From NCBI GenBank assembly GCA_036023115.1, contig JAYKKT010000089.1, positions 15,308,501-15,372,500 on the forward strand: a DNA stretch of 64,000 nucleotides. Direction: 5' to 3'. This document shows positions 46,943 through 60,136 of this stretch, piece after piece. How positions within the stretch are numbered: the stretch's first letter is position 1; the number at the start of each line of letters is the position of its first letter. Below the pieces are notes generated by a model that had not been told where the DNA came from, made no database searches, and saw only the letters and a program-made list of their open reading frames with translations. The position numbers and the translations under genes are program-made. Origin of the DNA: Brasenia schreberi. Taxonomy: Eukaryota > Streptophyta > Magnoliopsida > Nymphaeales > Cabombaceae.

Positions 46943-49920
46943 ATGGTGCTCAGAAGCCTAAAACCGGCGGCCATACTGCTGTTGCTGTTGCTAGCTGTCC
47001 TCCACCCTGTTCCATGTCAAAGCGGTTCGTTTTCGGGGCCGATAAAGACGGTGGTGGTTGTCGTCATGGAGAATCGGTCCTTCGACCACATGCTCGGCTG
47101 GATGAAGCAGCTCAACCCCGAGATCAACGGCGTCACCGGCACCGAGGCAAACCGTCTCAATGCCTCCGACCCGAAATCCCAGCTCTTCGTCTTCAGCAAC
47201 ACGTCCCAGTACGTCGACTCCGACCCGGGACACTCATTCCAGGCGATACGCGAGCAAATCTTTGGCTCGGAGGATGTCTCGGCTAACCCCCCGCCGATGA
47301 ACGGCTTTGCGCAGCAAGCGTACGGCATGACGAATGGCACCTCCATGTCAAACGAGGTAATGAATGGGTTCCCGCCGGAGGCCGTGGCAGTGTATCGTTC
47401 TATCGTCTCGGAATTCGCTGTGTTTGACCGGTGGTTCGCCTCCGTACCGTCGTCTACGCAGCCGAACCGGCTCTACGTCCACTCGGCTACGTCGCACGGC
47501 GCGACGAGCAACGTGGCCCGGCTGCTTGCCCTGGGATACCCACAGCGGACCATCTTCGATAGCCTCTCCGACGACGGCCTTTCCTTCCGAATTTACTATC
47601 AAAACATACCGGCGACGCTCTTCTACCAGAGCCTGAGGAAGCTTCGATTCATTACCAAATTCAAGCCGTTCAATCAATTCCGAGTCGACGCGGCGTCCGG
47701 CTCGCTCCCCAATTATGCCGTGTTGGAGCAGAGGTTTGCGATTCTCATCACTTCCTGCGTAGTCCCAAAGCAGTTCCTTACTTAGTGTTTTAACGGGTCG
47801 GGTTGAAACTAGAATCTTATCCAAGTTTGGATCCGAGCCCGATCAGCATATATATAACCTTTATCAATGTGTGTGTGTGTGGAGGGGTACATAAATTGGG
47901 ATGAATTCAATCAAGTAGTTGCAAAAATTTCCTACATTAGCTTCCTCCTTTTCAATGTTTTACCGAGGGTTTTGATCTAGCTGGCCGGGTTGAACACGAG
48001 TGCAGGCAAGCTCAACTCGGTTCATTTAAGAAATGATCAGCTCGAACCTGAGCTTGGTCGATTTTTTATCTCCAGTTTTGGGTTTGGTTTAAATTATATT
48101 CTAGTTTATGCATGTTTGTTATTTTGAAGCAAAATTGTGTAATATCTGATTAAGTAATGCCCAGATTCGTTTAAGTCTGAACCATTGCGTGCACAGATAC
48201 ATGGACTCGAAGATTGAGCCGGCGAACGACGACCATCCATCGCATGATGTCTACCAGGGTCAACTGTTCATAAAGGAGGTGTATGAGACGCTCCGGGCGA
48301 GCCCACAATGGAATGAAACGGTGCTGATCATCACCTACGACGAACACGGCGGTTTCTATGATCATGTGCCCACCCCAGTGCGGAATGTGCCCAGCCCGGA
48401 TGGGATCACTGGCCCGGACCCATTCTATTTCAAGTTTGACCGGCTGGGAGTTCGGGTCCCAACCATCATGGTGTCCCCTTGGATCGAGAAAGGAACCGGT
48501 ATGTCACACACGTTGCAAGGGATTATGATTTCGGTTTTCGATCTGACCCGATCCAAATTTAAACTTGAACTTTTTGTTCAGTCACATAAAATCGCTGGTC
48601 TATAGTAGCACTGAAAAAATGAACTAAATAAACGGTCATGGCTTGTTCATCAGCTCAAGATATTGTTTAGGTTCGTTAGCTCATTTAAGCTGAATTGAAC
48701 AACAAAGGAGCACCACCCAACGTCTAAGTTAAAAGTTTCTGTTTTCTTGATTAGAAGTTTTACAATTCTATGCAATTTTCTCGTAAATTTGAAAATCTTC
48801 ATCATTTAATTATATAAATAACATAGATGTGTACTTAATAATGTAGTTCGAGCTGAATCGAATGGGATATGCATTGTTCATGTTTAGCTAATATAATTTA
48901 ATGTGCGCCTTCTGTTCAGTTTATCTAGATCACAAACGAGAAACTCCATTCATTTAGCAATTCAAACCACTAGTCCACACTTTACTTTCCTGGCATTTTA
49001 ACAAGATTTTTAAATAAAGTACATATTTTAGTATTTGATTTTAATTGAAGTGTTTGTGTTTGTTGGGAATTGATGCAGTGGTTCATGGACCGAATGGATC
49101 GCCCTATCCTTCTTCAGAATTTGAGCATTCATCAATCGCTGCTACAGTGAAGAAGCTCTTCAATCTGCGGTCCGGATTTCTGACCAAGAGAGATGCTTGG
49201 GCTGGAACTTTTGAGACGATCTTTAAGAAAAGAACATCACCCAGAACCGATTGCCCAAGTCAGTAGTTTCACAGTTTTATTTTGTATTGTTTTTCTCGGC
49301 TGTGGGTCAGGCCTATTGGCATCCGATATTCACACCCGAGGCATCGAACCTGAGACCTTCAACTTGAACGTTCTCTTTGAGTCAACCCCCCTAGTTTGGA
49401 GGACCTTTGCCCTTTGTGTTGGTGGTATACATAAACTGGCACCTCTCCTTTATATTAGCAAAAGAGGTTCCAATTTTACATTGTATATGCTAAAAGAATA
49501 TGACATTAGTTAATGTCACATATATCGGCCAGAGATAGTTGCATAAAGCACACCTTAGATTACTAAGGTATAAAGAAAAGACTAACTACTAAGTACTCTT
49601 ATGTTGGTGCAGTGCAACTCCCCACTCCAAGCAGAATCAGGAAGACTGAAGCCAATGAGGAGGCGAAGCTGACCGAGTTCCAGCAGGAACTGCTGCAGCT
49701 CGCTGCAGTCTTGGTTGGTCACCATGAGCTCACCAGCTTCCCGAGCAAGATTGGCCAGAACATGACTGTGAGGGAAGGGAAGCAATACATGAAGGATTCC
49801 GTCAAACGGTTCCTGGATGCCGGTTTAGCTGCTCGAAAGATGGGTGTCGACGAAAATCAAATCGTGAAAATGAGACCCTCCTTGACTACCAGGCCTACGC
49901 ATTCCACAACCTTCCCTTGA
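46943..49920 (+). CDS. NPC: Non-specific phospholipase C (plant NPC1/NPC2/NPC6-like), 4 exons, 526 aa
   Basis: Hydrolyses membrane glycerophospholipids to diacylglycerol and a phosphorylated head group; plant members act in lipid remodelling and diacylglycerol signalling. Coding exons: 46943-47733, 48197-48498, 49079-49258, 49613-49920, all introns GT-AG, phases consistent, stop TGA 49918-49920. Total 1581 bases, 526 residues, the usual family length. Residues 1-25 form a hydrophobic signal peptide (six Leu in a row at 12-17). Phosphoesterase motifs: ENRSFDH at 43-49 near the N-terminus, VPSSTQPNR in exon 1, DDHPSHD at 275-281, and [11 protein letters not shown] at 310-320, the metal/catalytic residues of this family. 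[16 protein letters not shown] lies in exon 3. Exon 1 is much richer in G+C than the later exons. Introns 1 and 2 carry repeat-like words (47950-48110, 48600-48960). No defect seen. Family certain; exact paralogue within the clade not. Confidence 0.95.
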
Positions 49921-51974
49921 CGATGGATGGATTCAGTATAGTCTTGTGTCTGAAAAAATATTTATTACCATAGACAAGAAATGTCGGAGCATTAGTTCAT
50001 CAAAATGCAAGGTGGAGTCAAGTTACAATAAACACCGTTAAGAGTGAAGCATTACTCAGAAACCAGTGCTTGCTGAGACTTCTTTTATCTCATGTCTTTT
50101 CTCGAATTAATCCTGAATGAAGCTGATGTTGCTCCCGCTTATTTACTTGGAACAGGAAAGCTTTCCTGTAGTCGATCCTCAGAATTCTACTTTTACATCT
50201 TGCCTTCCACAATCATCACTCTCTACAGTTGAAGTGGAATTAGATATATTCAGTGTGATCTTGTGTGTTGCATGATGTCTCTCACGCTAGCTTAAGTAGG
50301 TACCCGGGACCAAAGCATTATGAGCATGCTTGATCGAGAGTAGAGCTGGGATGGGTGGGCTTCGAGGAAGTCTTCATGTTGTATCCCGGTCATGCATACA
50401 AGCAGCTAATGGGTCGACTCTCGAGTTGAAGGTCATGAGTTTGATACGGGGGCTCGGCCTCCCCATTGTACAGAAAAAAGGAGGGGCCTCTTCCCTTTGT
50501 GACATCGGCTGCTGATGAACATGGGTTTGCTATACATGACAGATACACTTTTACACGCAAGCATTAGGAACGTTTATTTAACTTTTATATTTTTGATGTA
50601 GTTTTCACAGAAACTGGACGTGACCTTGGAGTTTGTCGTACCCAAGGATTGCAGCCACTCGTTTTCTTTCAGCAAAGGAAAAACCCTTGGGAGGTTTAAT
50701 CTTTTGTGCTCGAGCAACCTCAGAGGATCATTTCAATAGGCGCCTCCACCCTAATGGGAAAAGTCACGGTGGAAGGATGCCTGTTGCTAGCAGTTCTAGT
50801 AAGGGACATGATCAGGTTATGATGTGATTGAAGGTGAGAAAAGCTCTCGCCCGTCGCATTTTGACCATTAATTCTACTCTATTACAGGGTTTGTTGGTGG
50901 ATCAGAAGTGAAAGTGGCTGAGAGCTTTGTGACCTCTGAGGCTAGGGCCCTTGCTCTGAGGGCTTATACTGGTCTTCTGCTGGGATTTCCTTCATAAGAA
51001 AAAAGTCAGCGAGTGCTGCCCTAGGCCTCTGGCCAGATTAAGGTTTCAGACAGCAAGATTGAGCGGATACATAACTTTTCTCGCAAGCTATTTGGACAGC
51101 AAGATTAAGGTATTATCAAGTTTTTTGGCAACTTCGGAAGCCATAGAGATCAACTCTTGAGAGTGACAGCCTGCTACATTCGACTACCCTGAGATACAGC
51201 AAAAGTTCTGGTTCATCCAAGAATTTGACAAACTCAAAGGTTCAAATGCGGATGCATAAATTTTCCCACAACCTAGCTATCAAGTAATGTCCACCAATAT
51301 CAATTATTGCAAATTATATAGGAGAATAATTCCTTTCCCTATAGCTCAGGCAAACTGCTGTCGGGAGAAGCGATCTGGAATGAAACTCCGAGGCTGGGAC
51401 TCTTGCCCCTATCAACAGAATAACAGTGGAAAAAACACAAGCACTTCGGCAATCAGCAGCGATCTTCGTGAAAGCATGACATTGTCCTCAACAAGTACAC
51501 AAGTGCTGATCAAATGATGTTTTCTGAAAGTACAAACTAGTAGCTGCTTCTTTAAAGGGTATCGACTTCTGATAAGCTCCACTTTAAAAAACTTAGTAAT
51601 AAATAATAACAGCTTTTTACAAAAGAAATAATTGTTTATGAGTTCCATAACAATTGATATGAGGGTATAGACTTTTGAAGTGCAGTATTCATAAAGTTGA
51701 TGTAAAAGACTATTGGGTCCAAGTGAACTATATGACAACCTACACTAAAACCTTGGATGAGGAAAAGCTCTTATAAATTAAAATGTTTCTATTTGAGATC
51801 TTGAGCAAATTAAGGACTCCAATTTCTGAGTGAGAAAATGCTTAATCAAAAACTACTTGAATGCAGAATCTCAACATGAAATCCGCCTTCAGCATCTTTG
51901 TTTCAATCCTCCTATCATGATTCAGCAATTCAGATTGTATGCATGGAGATATTGATGAGGAAAACTCTGCAAAA
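49921..51974. other. Intergenic between the two convergent genes
   Basis: Holds the 3' untranslated regions of both genes. A segment at 50385-50445 has GTTGAAGGTCATGAGTTTGA, close to a stretch at 62738-62765, and could be a tRNA-derived repeat. Frames of 60-108 codons here show no family resemblance. Confidence 0.5.
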
Positions 51975-53087
51975 TCACTTCCCTTTTTCCCAATTAGGAA
52001 TATTAGCTGTAGCTTCATTCACCATCTTTACTAGTGTCACCTATGAATTGATGCAAAGGGAAACGGCAAGAATTAGCTAGTCAGACATTGAAACCATACT
52101 AATCTGCTTCAGTAACATACTGGTCAAAAGTTGTATTCATTTCAAAAAACTAAAGCTTCAATGTGAAAAGTATCTCCAGGCATGACCTACAGCATGGAAG
52201 TAGATACAAATAACATTTGAAAGTAAATGTAAGCAAACTAGATCTCATGAATTATTCACGAATGCCTAATAAAGAGTTCGTCCTTAAATTTTTCATCTTT
52301 CCACTGGATATGAAATGCAAAAAACATGTTACCAAATAACTTTTCACATTTACCGGATACAAGATCATCATTAGATGCAATACAGATTTTGATCAAAATT
52401 TTGTTCCTCGATAATTTAAACAATTAACTCAATCACGCCAAAGGTATACTAGATGTGCAATAACAATGTTCAAGGATAAACGCACGAAACATGGATAAAA
52501 TGTAAGTACGAGGTTGGTTGTGTAGGTAAGCTGCCCTACCGAACCTTTCAGTTAAAGCTGGAAGGGATGGGGTTTGCTCTTTGCAGCTTAGACAATCTGA
52601 CTGTAAATTATTCAAGAAGTTACCTCGCCAAAAGGTTATTTATATATTAAGGAAACACAAAATGGCCGATAAAAAGAACGTGACACTTAAAAACCGAACC
52701 TAGGGTTCAAAACACAATATTTACCACAAGTCATCCGCCATACAAATTAGAAGAGTAAAATGTAATCGTATCCGCACCAAAGTTGCAAGTTTCATCAAAG
52801 TTGTTTTATCTGAATCTGACAGGATAGATATGTCCGGTTCTGGTTTAACCGGAACCAATGGTTTTGAACCCTCAGTTCTAGATTACCTGGAACCTAGAAC
52901 TGGAACCGAAACTGAACCACTCCAAGGGCGGTTCCAGTTCCGGTTCTGGTTTCGGAATCGCTGATTTCGAAATGATTTCAGTTCTAGTTTTGAAAACACC
53001 CGAAACCAGTTAAAAATAGTTTTTTTAAAAGGACTCTCATGGGAGGCAAACTCCCGCTTTGGCTCCATGGTACCGTGGAGTCACGTC

Positions 53088-53146
<59 letters not shown>

Positions 53147-56100
53147 AGCAATTTAAAACCCCTTTTTTCAATTTCGGTTTTAGGCCGGTTATTGAAAATT
53201 ATGAATCGCAACTGAACTGAGAGTCTCCAGGTCCGGTTAACCATTCCAAACTGGTCATGTCTATAACAGGAGGTAGCACTACTGCTGTAACAACTCCTAA
53301 AATATGCAGCTGTTAAGGGAAAAACATCAGCTATTGCAAGCTAGCCAAAATTGACTAGTTAGGGTACCTCTCACCTAATGAACAAAAACACTAAGAGAAA
53401 AATCTCTATTGTATTTTTGCTATTTTGATATATACAGATGAGAGGAAGGATACACCGATGAACAAAGAATGGAGAGCATAAAGTGGTGCAGGTTGAACAA
53501 ATTCCTCTATAGGTTGAACTGTCTGAATTAAGAGGTTCATCAATAAATAACAAAATGATCCTTAATATTCAATTGCATATTACCCAATGCTGTTTCCTTC
53601 TTCAACATCTTTGACAATTAACATTGAAACTTAGAGGACACCTTTTAACACAGTTTCCTACTGTCTTTGAGGGAAATCAGATGAATAATACTTGTATATG
53701 TTCATTTGGATATATGCATGTAGGTATAGATGTTTGTGTCACCCCCTAAGCAGAATACGTGATGGAGAACGACCTGACAAGTTTTGCCCATCATCAGCAC
53801 AAATGCATGGGATACCCATATTCTGTGCTTGTAATCTACCTTGTGTTATCTAAATTCTAATGGAATTTCATCTTCTTGTAGACTGAAAAACATTAACGCT
53901 GCCAACAAACCCATCTGAATAATGAGAAACTCGTCGATATTGGCAGCATATCAATAACACTCCTTGAAATAAGATCTCTTGAGGAAAGAAAAGGTTACAG
54001 TGAAATGGCCACAAAAGTAGTAGCTTTAGCTACCAAGTACAGAACATCAAGGTGAGTAACTGATGATGGCAAAACATGTACTAAAAGTGCCAACAAAGCT
54101 GGATAATCTAGATCACTCAACAGCATATGGATCATACTGGATAGTTTGTCTAGTATGTTTTCCAGTCACAATATTTCTCCATGTTGTGTGTGTCTGTGTG
54201 CATACATGAGAGAGAGAGAGAGAGCAAATAAATGTCTTGTCCAAAGACACCATTTAGAACTAAATTCACATGAAGGTAAAACTGGCTTATTTTTAAAGGA
54301 AAACAAAGGTGCATCACATACCACACTTTCAGGAACTCCAGGAGGAGGCAAAGATAATTTTTTTGGTGGAGGGTCATTTAGATATGATCTTTTGTCAAAC
54401 CGCCATTCTCCAATTTTTCCGTACGTCAACTCTCCCTGGAAACAACAATATCGTTCACGGCAATGAGTAAACATGTATCAATGAGAACATATTGTGACCA
54501 AACACAGCATGTCCTAACCAAACAAGGTGATTAGAGCATAAATAAAACAAGTTTCAAATGGAAGCCGTAGAACACTATACCTTCATGTTATAGTCGCATC
54601 CATAAGTAAAATGTATGATGAATCTTTTCCCAATTTCCAAATCCCAAGGTGGCTAAACAGGTCAATGAAAATTCACCTTAGCAGTACTTCAAAAGACAAA
54701 TACCAAATAAATATCTTCCCAATTAACAACATAAAAGATGACTGACTGAAGATAAAATTTCAATCTGATAAATTACCTGTATCATGAAATCTTTCCGCAG
54801 AATATGCTGCACGCCATGTAGGGCAGATGCAACAGCGTAAGCATACCTTATTTTACAATAAGATACGTTAGAAAAATTCAAAAATATAATACGATGAACC
54901 AAATTCTAATATAAACAAATGTAAAATATAGCACCATATGAGAAAGTTCCTGAGCAAGAATAAACGTTTGCATACATTTCCAGAACCCATCCAAAAGCCT
55001 TGTCCGTCTCTTCATCTTCCTTCATCCTCAGTGAAACATTCATCCATGTAGGCGCAATCTTTTCCAATTGAGACTGGAAGGGCCATTTTTCGAGTTTAAA
55101 TACCATCTATATGGCCAAGACATTTCCAAACGAGGAGCAAAATCCAAGTAATCAAGTAACTGGAAAGAACAGCATTGTACTACCACAATGGCTGAAAAAT
55201 ATCAGAGTAATTAATTTGAAACATAGCTATTTGTGAAAGTGACGAGAAGGCTGACCTTCTTAATGATTACAGGAGAATTCCCAATAGGATCAATATCTGT
55301 AATAGGCCCTCTCTCTTTCGGATAAAACTTCCGAACAAGTTTCTCATTCTCATTTGGCTTGATGTAAAAGAAAGGATATGCTGCTGGATCATCATTCATA
55401 GCCAAGTTTGGAAGTGGCCTGACAAATATATGGTCAGGCTCTGCCATCATTATATAGCTGCATTTTTCATGGTTCAAGCGGAAGAACAAGAACCTCATTT
55501 AGTCATTAATTTGATTCCTAGAACCAAAACAAGGAGACAGATTGGTTAAACGCTTACTCTTCTTTAATGGTCGCGTTTTGCAGCCATTGCACGAATGCCC
55601 ATGGCCTATTTAGCACAACATACCCCTACCAGAACACAATTTCAATTTCAATCAACAAGGTACACACAATAAATGAGCTAACGATTACATTTAAAATCAA
55701 CCAAATCAAAGATAGCAAACCAACGAAACAAACATTCATTTATGAAATTTTCGTGGTAACCACAAGATATAATGATTTGAATATGAAACTCTGTCTAATG
55801 CTTACCCTATCCTGACCTGGTGGGAGAGGATCAACTACAAAAGTAGGGATCTCATTCATCAGATTATCGGGTTTCCCCGAGTGCAGAACTCTAGTGAATC
55901 CTCCCATGTCAGACCCTGGTTGATCCTTGACCTTCTTATACCAAAAATACATTATCCTACATTGCCATTTGCTGTATGGTGCATCTGTGGCCGTGACCAC
56001 AACGTGAAACGGTATCCCAGTACTCTTTGATGTCTTCATCGAATCTGGCATTCCGGTAATCGCATCGAAGAATCGCAACGATCTGCCGCCTCTTTTCTGC

Positions 56101-56213
56101 CCTTTGTTGTGGATCCTCATATTGATCATGTTATAAGAAGCAAAGAAGGCCCCCAACACCACAACAACTAGAAGAAACGCCGAACTGCGGCCTGCGCTAC
56201 GATAGACGGCCAT
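51975..56213 (-). CDS. HPAT: Hydroxyproline O-arabinosyltransferase (HPAT/RDN1-type, GT95), 8 exons, 365 aa
   Basis: Transfers the first L-arabinofuranose to hydroxyproline of extensins and CLE-type signalling peptides, in the Golgi. Exons in coding order (minus): 56213-55806, 55625-55558, 55457-55256, 55073-54976, 54846-54777, 54652-54581, 54435-54322, 52040-51975. All introns GT-AG, 1098 bases, 365 residues plus stop, the family's usual size. Residues about 11-31 form a type II signal anchor. Conserved words: HVVVTATDAPYSKWQCRIMY and PLPPGQDRG in exons 1-2, NRPWAFVQWL in exon 2, MMAEPDHIFVRPLPN in exon 3, PIGNSPVI in exon 3, APTWMNVS and DKAFGWVLEMYAYAV across exons 4-5, HYTYGCDY in exon 6, GKIGEWRFDKRSY and LPPPGVPESV in exon 7, MVNEATANIPNWEKGK in exon 8. 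The last intron is 2.28 kb and carries a transposon-like insert. No defect seen. Confidence 0.95.
52824..53264. mobile_element. MITE-like element in the last HPAT intron
   Basis: Imperfect terminal inverted repeats: left ATAGATATGTCCGGTT, right end reads inverted ATAGACATGACCAGTT, with TTAACCGG further in on both sides. ACAGG occurs at 52819-52823 and at 53266-53270, a possible target duplication with a one-base offset. The inside is made of GGTTCCAGTTCCGG-type words and a TA run, with no coding frame. Confidence 0.5.
53091..53142. repeat. (TA)n microsatellite in HPAT intron 7
   Basis: About 26 uninterrupted TA units, inside the MITE-like element. Confidence 0.95.
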
Positions 56214-57569
56214 TTTTTAAACCCTCAGAACTCGAATACGTTAACTTGATCTCGTTGCACTAAATTCATTCAAGCGCCGTCATTTCTGATTAAGTCTCCA
56301 ATTAATTAGCTACCCCTTACCAATTCCACGGCCGAGTAACCGCCGGAAGTCAATTATGTCTCGGAGAATACAAAATTTCCTGACGAAAAACAAATTGAAA
56401 CAGAATGAATGATACTGCTCACACTCACGCAATTCATTTTACGATCATGGTCACTTAGAATAATCACATGCACCCATGAACGATTAACCCACTAGAATCC
56501 TGTAAACTGACAAATTTGCGATTCATGGCTCCAGAAATCCAAACTTGAAAACCGAAAGAGAAATTCTTGGAAGCATGAAAAGGGATTTTGAAACATGACT
56601 GAAAAACCCGGCATTTCACGTACCCACTCTCGAATTCTTTTAGGTTGTCGGGAGAGAGAACAAGAGACGGCCTTTATCCGAAAAATCAAGTGATTTGCAT
56701 TCGCCGAATGCCACATGAAACCAAAACTTAAACACCATGGATGGAACAGTCTAAGAGAAAGAAACGATTCGAAGGAAAATAAAAGCCAAAATGAGGGAAA
56801 TCTTTGCCGAATGAAGAACTAAAAGAGTCGATCGGTCTCTTCATGTTTAATATAAGGACGGACTTTCTGATGAAGTTCCCCTTACCTTCACCCTTCACCT
56901 GAACTTCTTTCTCTGTGCTATCTATGGTCCGCTAGAAGATGCAACGACGAGGTACGAGAGTTCCCCGTTCTGGTACCGTTGTTGCTCCATCCGGGCTTTT
57001 GACGGAATCTAATGCATAAAGTTTTTTGCAGTGTATTCCGGCGGTCAACTACCCACACCGCCTTTCTTTATTTGTCCTCACAACGAGCAATAGCTGATTC
57101 ACAAGGAGTTCGATACTCGGGCCACGCATCTGCCTTCGACCCCCCCTCTCCATTGTTCCAAAAAACTTCTTTTTTCGTTTGTCCAAGCTTCGAATACGGA
57201 TTAGCGACATATGAATCGAGTCTTTTCAAATATATTGAGTCCAGTTTTGTAAGTAAGGTTGGTAAATGAACCGAGCTGATCGCAGATTGTCTCGACTCCA
57301 TTCGCTCCCAGATTATTTACATCCATCTCGTCGAGCAGGAACAGTTTGTGTTCTATTGCAGCTCGGCTCGTGAAGGCAAGAAAGGGACGTGATTGTTCGT
57401 CAACTGTTAGTCTAATAGCAATCTTCCTTTTGCAACTTGGTTCTTGAATAGTGTGGTTCTTACCTCCACGTGAAAATCCAAACTTTCAAGTTCAGTGATA
57501 GAACGAACACAAACACGAGTTGCAAACAAGCTCAAACACGATCTTAAACAAGCACAAATGTGTTGAAAC
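56214..57569. other. HPAT upstream region, no gene recognised
   Basis: The 5' leader and promoter of the HPAT gene should lie here on the minus strand. A TATA-like CTTATATTAAAC is seen near 56845-56858 (minus), too far from the ATG to be sure unless a leader intron exists. Frames of 74-85 codons look like chance. Confidence 0.4.
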
Positions 57570-57970
57570 TGTAAGTAGTTGGTGGCTATTATTGGCCCCA
57601 ATATTAACATCAAGAATGAAATGCGGAAAGAAGGACCCTCTTCTAGGATTTCATGAGTTGTTTTTATAAAAAGATAAAGTTTATTTAAAATTATTTTTAC
57701 TTTTGAAAAAGTTATAGGCATCTCTCGGATGAATATGAAATGACTTTTTAACGAGAAGCTCATACAGGAAAACTCAAAAGAAAAAAAAGCCAAGTATATA
57801 TATAACAAAAAATATAAAAAAAAGTAGAGATACACATTGCCTTCTTATAGAGAAAACCTTCAGTAGGCAACCTTATCCCTCTTCTCTCTTTCTTTTCATA
57901 TCTCGTCAGCAAGCATACAACTTTCGTGGAATCTCTGAAGCAGACTTGCAGACATCCTTCAGCTCCAACA
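57570..57970 (+). repeat. 5' LTR of Copia-2 (401 bp)
   Basis: TGTAAGTAGTTGG to CTCCAACA; TATATATATAAC near 57795 as TATA box. Homologous to 60149-60558. Confidence 0.85.
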
Positions 57971-57971
57971 T

Positions 57972-57983
57972 TGGTATCATAGC
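57972..57983 (+). other. Primer-binding site of Copia-2
   Basis: TGGTATCATAGC, one change from the usual copia site complementary to initiator tRNA-Met. Confidence 0.8.
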
Positions 57984-58019
57984 CAAGTTGACTCTGTTCG
58001 CGACTCCTAAGCAGGTATG

Positions 58020-58679
58020 CCGATCTTATAAGAAAAGATAGAGTATTAAAATGGTGCCAAAAAAATTTTACGACATAATTTTCTTTAAAATAAAAAATAT
58101 ATAATAGGAAAAATAAAAGAAGAGGAGGATTTCAGTTTCTGTAGTTGAGGCAACCGACAATTAGAAGCTACTCATTGAAGGCGGCCTTAAGTAGGTCGAG
58201 GGTCTGAAACAACACTCAAAGACTGTGATAAGAGAGGGTGGGCCGAGTAGTCGATAGGAACCATGAAGGAAAGGAGGTTGTCGACGACAAAACCACCTTG
58301 GTAACCTTCTTTTCTCTCTATTTCTTTGCCTCTCTCTAATAGTTGAAGAGGAAGAAGATGAGGAACAAAGGTCAGGCAAGAGGAAGAAGAGGAGGAGCGA
58401 AGGTCAGGCCAACGATGACGAAACCATTGATGTTCTCTCTCTTTGATTCTCACTCTCTCTCCATAGGTCTCTCTCTCCCTCTTTCTCCTCCTTTAAATAC
58501 TTGCGGTTTTCACAAAACCACCAGTTTTGCGAAACCGCAGGGACAATTTTTTGAGTAAAATGAACATTTTGCACCAGTAAAAATCAAAATTATGAAATAC
58601 TAGAAATAAAATTATAAAAATCTGCAAATATTTTTATATGAAAAGACTGATTTACTCTTGTATAAGTGAAAAGTTTTTT
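58020..58679. other. Unassigned sequence inside Copia-2
   Basis: No copia domain. Includes a purine-rich imperfect duplication near 58345-58410 (GAAGA and GGTCAGGC words) and an inverted repeat TGCGGTTTTCACAAAAC/GTTTTGCGAAACCGCA at 58502-58539. Could be a captured or inserted foreign piece. Confidence 0.35.
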
Positions 58680-59122
58680 TTACCTTCTGACAGTCTATAA
58701 AATTATGAAAAATTGTTTAAGGTCATATATGAATTTTTTCAACTTATATACTTTATTTTCTCGATCTTCAACTCTTTATCATTCGGGTTGTTGCATATAT
58801 ATGATTTCATTTAAATCTTCATTTAGAAAAACAGTTTTTACATCTAACTGATGTAAGTCCAAATCGTAATATGCTAATATCGCCAAGATTATTTTTATAA
58901 ATGCAAATTTTACAATAGGGAAATATGTCTCAACATAATCTATCCCCTCTTTTTGCAAAAAACATTTTACAACCAACCTCGCTTTAAACTTATCGATTGT
59001 TCCATCAACCTTATATTTCTTTTTTAGAACCCACGTACAACCTATAATTTTCTTTTTTCTTGGCAAATCAACAAATTCTCATACTTGGTTTTTCTCAATG
59101 GATTTAATTTATTATCCATGAC
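58680..59122 (-). pseudogene. Inverted N-terminal half of Copia-2 reverse transcriptase
   Basis: On the minus strand, opposite to the LTRs: VLKKKYKVDG near 59015, FKARLVVK near 58990, YYDLDLHQLDVKTVFLNED near 58860-58820, IYMQQPE near 58781, then ENKVYKLKKFIYDLKQ in a second frame to about 58690. A stop follows the QQPE word. The matching plus-strand continuation begins right after 59122. Confidence 0.8.
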
Positions 59123-59124
59123 TT

Positions 59125-59957
59125 TTTAACGTGAGAATCTAAATTTTTATGCCTAAGTGAAGAGAGAGATATTGATTATATCCTCAAGAAGTTTATAATG
59201 GGTAAATGAAAGTCTTTCTCTATACTTGTTATGAAATGGGTCAAATTGAATAAGGTTGATTGTGATAGTGAAGGAGACGATTAGTCTAATGTTCCTTATA
59301 TACAAGTTGTAGGTAGTTTGATGTATGCTATATTGTATACAAGACATGATATTAGCTTTATTATTGGTCTTATGAGTAGATATCAAAGTAATCCTAGATG
59401 ATAATATTTGATATTTGTCAAAAGGATTCTAAGATATCTGAAAGGAACAAAAGACTTGAAACTTTGCTTTTAAGCATATGAATTGAAAGTGATAGGATAC
59501 TCAGATGCTAACTTTGTTGGGAGCAAAGATAACAACAAATCAACCTCTGATCAAATATTTTTATTTGGAGGTGGTACAGTTTATTGAACTCGTAAGAAAT
59601 AAGGTTGTGTAGCGTTATATATACAAGAAGCTAAGTATGTTGCTTGCAATATGGATGCTACGAGTTTCATTTGGATAAACCGTTTCATACGTGATTTGAA
59701 GCTCGGCATAACCAACAAGTAAGTTATCATTTATTGTGACAATAACACAGTAATTACTCTTATTAAGACTGAAGTTGATAGCTCAAGAAGCAAACATATA
59801 ATGGTTAAATATCATTATGTTCCTGATATACTAAAAAAAATGAAATAATTGTATGTTATATGCCAACTAGTGATATGTTGGTTGATCCCTTAACAAAAAA
59901 CATCTCAACAAAACTTTTTACTAAACATGTAACCCACATGGGGTTGATATATACCTA
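59125..59957 (+). pseudogene. Copia-2 reverse transcriptase end and RNase H
   Basis: Starts with ESKFLCLSEERDIDYILKK near 59134, then RNase H words: YSDANFVGS near 59499, YCDNNTVITLIK near 59734, and MLVDPLTKNIS near 59875. Stops and frameshifts throughout. It corresponds to 4835-5610 of Copia-1. Confidence 0.8.
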
Positions 59958-60136
59958 GAGCATAAGTGTAGAAAATACACTTTATTTTGTGTTATGCAAG
60001 AAAAATACATTGATTGTAGAAAAACCTCATAACTAATAAAAGTTATAATTTACTTGCAACTAGATCAATGATACAACTTGGTAAACCCTAAAATAATGGG
60101 AGGCAAAATCAGTATATCATAGATTGACTCTAGTAG

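Noticed and set aside
46991..47824. Long antisense and alternative frames over phospholipase exon 1
   Set aside because: They are shadows of a G+C-rich exon; the sense frame matches the enzyme family throughout.
48189..48605. Exon 2 of the phospholipase read as a separate gene
   Set aside because: Splice sites with matching phase join it to exons 1 and 3, and the motifs are the middle of the same protein.
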